From DAOUMU01 sp034409055 (lineage in GTDB: Bacteria > Chloroflexota > Anaerolineae > 4572-78 > J111), in NCBI GenBank assembly GCA_034409055.1, contig DAOUMU010000459.1, forward strand, positions 1 through 6,744: DNA of 6,744 nt. The letters are read 5' to 3'. How positions within the stretch are numbered: the first letter of the stretch is position 1; each line of letters starts with the position of its first letter. The translations under genes and the position numbers were made by a program. Below the pieces are notes generated by a model that saw only the letters and a program-made list of their open reading frames with translations, did not search any database and was not told where the DNA came from. Below, piece by piece: positions 3,979 through 6,744 of the stretch.

Positions 3979-6519
3979 TCACTCATCGAGAGCGTCCAAC
4001 ACCAGAAAACGCTCAAACCAGTTGGCGCGCCAGATGCCAAGCAATAACAATCCCCATACCATCGTCACCGCACCAATGAGCAGGAGGGGTCGCCAACCGA
4101 GGAATATCAGACCAAAATAATTTCTAAACGACCTCACGCTCAAAATCACTACAAAAACCGCCAAAAGACCAAAAGCCAACACCGTCGGCCGCTTGTCGGG
4201 GCTAAGTTTGGCTCCGCCCTCAAAAAATCGGATAGGCGGTTTGACAAACACAATGAGTAAGAAGGCTGAATATGACGTAAAGATCGAGAGCCCTGTTTGA
4301 GCGGCAATCGCGGCCACCACCTGGCTAAAGTTCTCATCTAAATCGTACGTGAGACCCGTATAGTTTTCCAAGCGGGTGATTACTTGCGGCGGGACCTCAA
4401 ACTCAGGCTCCGTCAGGTGATACAGCACCAAATTGTGGAAGAATGTGAAAATTAATAACCCAAATAGCATGCTTAGAATAGCGGCTGGTGAAACAAAATG
4501 GATCAGGAATCGGAACAACCCCTCATTAGACGTTTCGGGACGGGCCCACATCGCCAGAAAGAAAACAGGAATGCCCACGGTAAACGTGGTCAGCGCTACC
4601 TGGGCGGGTTCAAAGGGGAAGTCGAGCCCCACCATCGTAATCGCGATGATGAGCAGCGCAGCAGAAAAAGCTCGCGTGAGAAAGAGCGCCAGGATAGACC
4701 TCATGCCACTGAAAATCCGTTTTCCTTCCCTAAAAGCGGGCAGCAAAGCGGCAAACGAATCGTTGAGCAACACCATATCCGCCACGTTGCGCGTCGCATT
4801 ACTACCGCTTTGCATCGCCACGCCAACCTTTGCTTTCTTTAGCGAAAGAATGTCGTTTACGCCGTCGCCCATCATCGCCACGTAACGCCCCCGCTTGAGT
4901 AACGAATCCACCAGCTTTTCTTTCTGCTCTGGCGAAATGCGCCCAAAAATCGTGACCTCTTCTGCGATGTGGTCAAATTGGGCCTCGTCCATCTGAGCCA
5001 GTTCGACACCAGAGACAACTTTAGAAGCCTGGGTAAGCCCTGCCTGCTTGGCGAGAGCCGCCACCGTATGCGGATTGTCGCCAGAAATAATCTTCAACTG
5101 AATACCGGCTTCGGCAAAGGCGGCCAATGTTTCTCTGGTTTGTGGTCGTAATTCATCGCTCAAGCTAAGCAAGGCCAACGGAGTCAGCGGGGGCAGATGC
5201 GGTTGATCGTTTTCATCATGGAGCGTTGTTACCTCAGGATTGTGGGCAAACAGCAACACCCGCAACCCCACATCTGACCATTCTCTAACCTGCGTGAAGA
5301 GCATCGATTCGGGTAAAGTGGTGTCCGGCGGCAAGTAGGGTTGCAGCATCTCGACCGCGCCCAATACGTAGACCCCGGACATCGGGTCATCATGGAAAGC
5401 AAGCGCACTCCATTTGCGGGCCGATGAAAACGGCACTTCGTCAACCGGTTGGTGAGCCTCGCCAGGTAGTCCGGCCACAATTGCCTCGCTGGTCGGGTTT
5501 GTGACCGCTGCGCTCCGGGCAAAACTACCTAACAGTTGTTCCAGGATTTCTTCGCTGATATTCGTTTCGGTATGACTGAGCGGATACAAATCATGGTAGT
5601 TGATGCGGTTGGCCGTAAGCGTTCCAGTTTTGTCCATACAAAGCACATCAACGTTGCTTAACGACTCGATGGCGTTGACTTGTTGCACCAGTGCTCCTTG
5701 TCGAGCGATTTGCACCGCCCCCAGCGCGTAGGCCACGATGATCATCAAGAACAACCCGTAGGGTATTTGTCCCGTAATCACGGCCGCAATTTGCACCATA
5801 CGGATAAAGGGTAAATTTTCCAGTATTGCCGCTGCGAATATCACCAACCCCATCAGTAAGGCAATCAACATCATGGTGCGAATGACAAAGTCAATCTTAC
5901 TTTGCAAAGGGGTTTTTGTTATCTGGAAAGCACGGGCGGTTACCGTCAACTGGTTGGCGAAACTGTCTGCCCCCACTTTTTCCGCTTGGCCCAATGCGCT
6001 TCCCGTCACGCAGAAACTGCCAGAAAGCAGAGTGTCACCTTCTTGCTTGCGGATCAAGTCCGACTCGCCCGTCAGCAGCGATTCATCGACTTCTACTTTA
6101 CTGTCCCCAATAACGATGCCATCGACCACAATCTGGTCGCCGGGGCGGACACGGAAAATATCACCGCTGACCAGTTCAGCAGGATCAACCACCTTTTCTT
6201 GCCCCTCGCGTATAACGGTCACCTGAGGGCGAGTCAGGAGGGCAATCTTATCGAGTTGACGCTTTGAGCGGACTTCTTGATAAGTGCTGATGAGGGCGTT
6301 GAGCAGGCCAAGGCCGACACTGGTTAGCGCATCATTGACGCGCCCCAAGGCAATCAGCAAAATGCCAATCGTGAAGAGGACGTTGTTGAAAAAAGTAAAC
6401 ATATTCTGACGTAGGATGTCGATAAAAGAGCGGCTCGTACCAACTGCAATATCGTTGCCTTCGCCACGCTGACGCCGCGCCAGCACTTCGCTTTCGGATA
6501 AGCCTTGTATCGCTCTCAT
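3979..6519 (-). CDS. P-type cation-transporting ATPase (CtpE-like)
   Basis: This 846-residue membrane pump uses ATP to move a cation. The full catalytic set is present: TGES of the actuator domain (150-153), DKTGTLT with phosphorylated Asp296, FSSARKWS of the nucleotide pocket (364-371), the SDELRP and SGDN segments (454-459, 479-482), and GDGVND (551-556). Ten membrane segments fit, two before the actuator, two before Asp296 and six after residue 605. There is no N-terminal metal-binding domain and no CPC motif, so it is not a heavy-metal P1B pump. The overall pattern recalls actinobacterial CtpE, described as a calcium transporter. In M4 the usual PEGL reads PYGL (253-256, Tyr254), and the acidic M5/M6 ligands of calcium pumps are not seen, so the ion is unknown. 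The start ATG at 6519 has AAGGAGA six bases upstream and overlaps the TGA of a possible 25-codon leader ORF. It begins about 100 bp after attC-A. Confidence 0.93.
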   Translation of the reverse strand: MRAIQGLSESEVLARRQRGEGNDIAVGTSRSFIDILRQNMFTFFNNVLFTIGILLIALGRVNDALTSVGLGLLNALISTYQEVRSKRQLDKIALLTRPQVTVIREGQEKVVDPAELVSGDIFRVRPGDQIVVDGIVIGDSKVEVDESLLTGESDLIRKQEGDTLLSGSFCVTGSALGQAEKVGADSFANQLTVTARAFQITKTPLQSKIDFVIRTMMLIALLMGLVIFAAAILENLPFIRMVQIAAVITGQIPYGLFLMIIVAYALGAVQIARQGALVQQVNAIESLSNVDVLCMDKTGTLTANRINYHDLYPLSHTETNISEEILEQLLGSFARSAAVTNPTSEAIVAGLPGEAHQPVDEVPFSSARKWSALAFHDDPMSGVYVLGAVEMLQPYLPPDTTLPESMLFTQVREWSDVGLRVLLFAHNPEVTTLHDENDQPHLPPLTPLALLSLSDELRPQTRETLAAFAEAGIQLKIISGDNPHTVAALAKQAGLTQASKVVSGVELAQMDEAQFDHIAEEVTIFGRISPEQKEKLVDSLLKRGRYVAMMGDGVNDILSLKKAKVGVAMQSGSNATRNVADMVLLNDSFAALLPAFREGKRIFSGMRSILALFLTRAFSAALLIIAITMVGLDFPFEPAQVALTTFTVGIPVFFLAMWARPETSNEGLFRFLIHFVSPAAILSMLFGLLIFTFFHNLVLYHLTEPEFEVPPQVITRLENYTGLTYDLDENFSQVVAAIAAQTGLSIFTSYSAFLLIVFVKPPIRFFEGGAKLSPDKRPTVLAFGLLAVFVVILSVRSFRNYFGLIFLGWRPLLLIGAVTMVWGLLLLGIWRANWFERFLVLDALDE

Positions 6520-6593
6520 GGGAGTCTCCTTGCTATCAATCGTTTTATAGCGTATTCTGTGTAGAAAACTCCAATAACATCATACACGTTCAT
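6516..6593 (-). CDS. Possible 25-residue leader peptide coupled to ATPase
   Basis: An ATG at 6593 opens 25 codons (begins MNVYDVIGVF, ends with basic residues and LP) and stops at a TGA that shares ATGA with the ATPase start. GAGG lies seven bases before the ATG, and the ATPase ribosome site is inside this frame, so translation could be coupled. The start lies 26 bases after the attC-A junction, where a cassette's first gene is normally found. It could instead be a chance frame or the remnant of a truncated cassette gene. No homology is recognised. Confidence 0.4.
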   Translation of the reverse strand: MNVYDVIGVFYTEYAIKRLIARRLP

Positions 6594-6613
6594 GAAGTTA
6601 CCTCGCTCAGTAA

Positions 6614-6739
6614 ACCTAACAGGGGCGTAACCGGCTCGCCGACTCTTGCAATCCGACTTACTTTGATTATAGCCAATCTTTGCCCAAAACGCGCCGCTTT
6701 CCCGCGCCGAAGGCGAGTCCGGTTAACGCGGGGTTGGGC
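6614..6739 (-). other. attC recombination site A (upstream of ATPase)
   Basis: On the minus strand R'' is GCCCAAC (6739-6733) and R' is GTTAGGT (6620-6614), both matching consensus, 126 bp end to end. The inner arms pair as GCGT-T-AACCGG-A-CTCGCC (6729-6712) against an uninterrupted partner (6625-6640), giving 16 bp with two extrahelical bases six bp apart, the same geometry as attC-D. The loop is unrelated to attC-C and attC-D and carries a TATAAT box. The site would belong to a cassette lying beyond the right edge of the window. Confidence 0.88.
6666..6671 (-). promoter_or_regulatory. Possible -10 box inside attC-A, for ATPase
   Basis: A perfect TATAAT on the minus strand sits in the attC-A loop, about 147 bp before the ATPase start and 73 before the leader ORF. 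The region 17 bases upstream is not a good -35 box, and TTGGGC lies too close at 10 bases. If active, it would give the ATPase its own promoter, carried by the preceding cassette's attC. Confidence 0.4.
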
Positions 6740-6744
6740 GCATT

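Larger units (their letters stand above)
1681..6739 (-). mobile_element. Integron cassette array without visible integrase (CALIN-like)
   Basis: Four attC or attC-like sites (6739-6614, 2987-2892, 2749-2628, 1806-1681) share one orientation, and the three genes between them run the same way, as in an integron array. No tyrosine recombinase, attI or cassette promoter is in the window, so this is either the distal part of a larger integron or a cluster of attC sites lacking an integrase. The sites delimit a 3.7-kb unit with the ATPase and ATC-hydrolase-like genes, a 264-bp unit with no gene, and a 947-bp GNAT-YoaP cassette. The outer two sites are convincing and the middle two weaker. It remains possible that the ATPase region is ordinary chromosome between stray attC sites. 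Confidence 0.7.

Noticed and set aside
4433..4885. Plus-strand frames of 114-150 codons opposite the ATPase
   Set aside because: They are antisense shadows of a gene with complete catalytic motifs, and their translations show no domain.
5873..6267. Plus-strand frames of 65-121 codons opposite the ATPase N-terminal half
   Set aside because: Antisense shadows of the actuator region, without ribosome sites or domains.

Overview
The window carries four protein-coding genes, all on the minus strand. It reads best as a piece of integron cassette array without a visible integrase, followed by a repeat-rich AT/G-rich accessory stretch. The host is an environmental bacterium. I infer Chloroflexota (an Anaerolineae-like lineage) from the flavour of the ATPase, the ATC-hydrolase-like protein and the GNAT-YoaP protein and from the heptamer-rich spacers. 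This is a guess from style, since no rRNA or marker gene is present.

Layout in transcription order (high to low coordinates). Positions 6739-6614 hold a strong attC-type recombination site (attC-A), with a TATAAT box inside its loop. Next comes a possible 25-codon leader ORF (6593-6516) whose TGA overlaps the ATG of an 846-residue P-type cation ATPase (6519-3979). After a 189-bp gap with another TATAAT box lies a 219-residue ATC-hydrolase-family protein (3789-3130). A non-coding stretch then contains an attC-like site (attC-B, 2987-2892), a 264-bp unit with no credible gene, and attC-C (2749-2628). A compact cassette follows with one gene, a GNAT acetyltransferase fused to a YoaP-like domain (2593-1817), and it closes with the best attC of all (attC-D, 1806-1681). 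A rho-independent terminator (1678-1655) sits three bases beyond that attC, so the array ends neatly in a transcription stop.

The attC calls rest on visible structure. Consensus RYYYAAC and GTTRRRY boxes all lie in one orientation matching the genes. In attC-A and attC-D the inner arms pair over 16-17 bp, interrupted by two extrahelical bases six bp apart. In addition, the start of the GNAT cassette and its own attC R'' box are complementary over 11 bp, as expected of a cassette that was once a circle. attC-B and attC-C are weaker.

The remainder (1-1680) has one AT-rich gene for a coiled-coil, single-pass membrane protein of unknown function. It contains three in-frame tandem duplications and is bracketed by a 43-bp direct repeat. 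The flanks are full of degenerate 7-bp repeats, a 10-bp tandem repeat and G-quadruplex-type tracts. No tRNA, rRNA, CRISPR array, transposase or integrase was seen.
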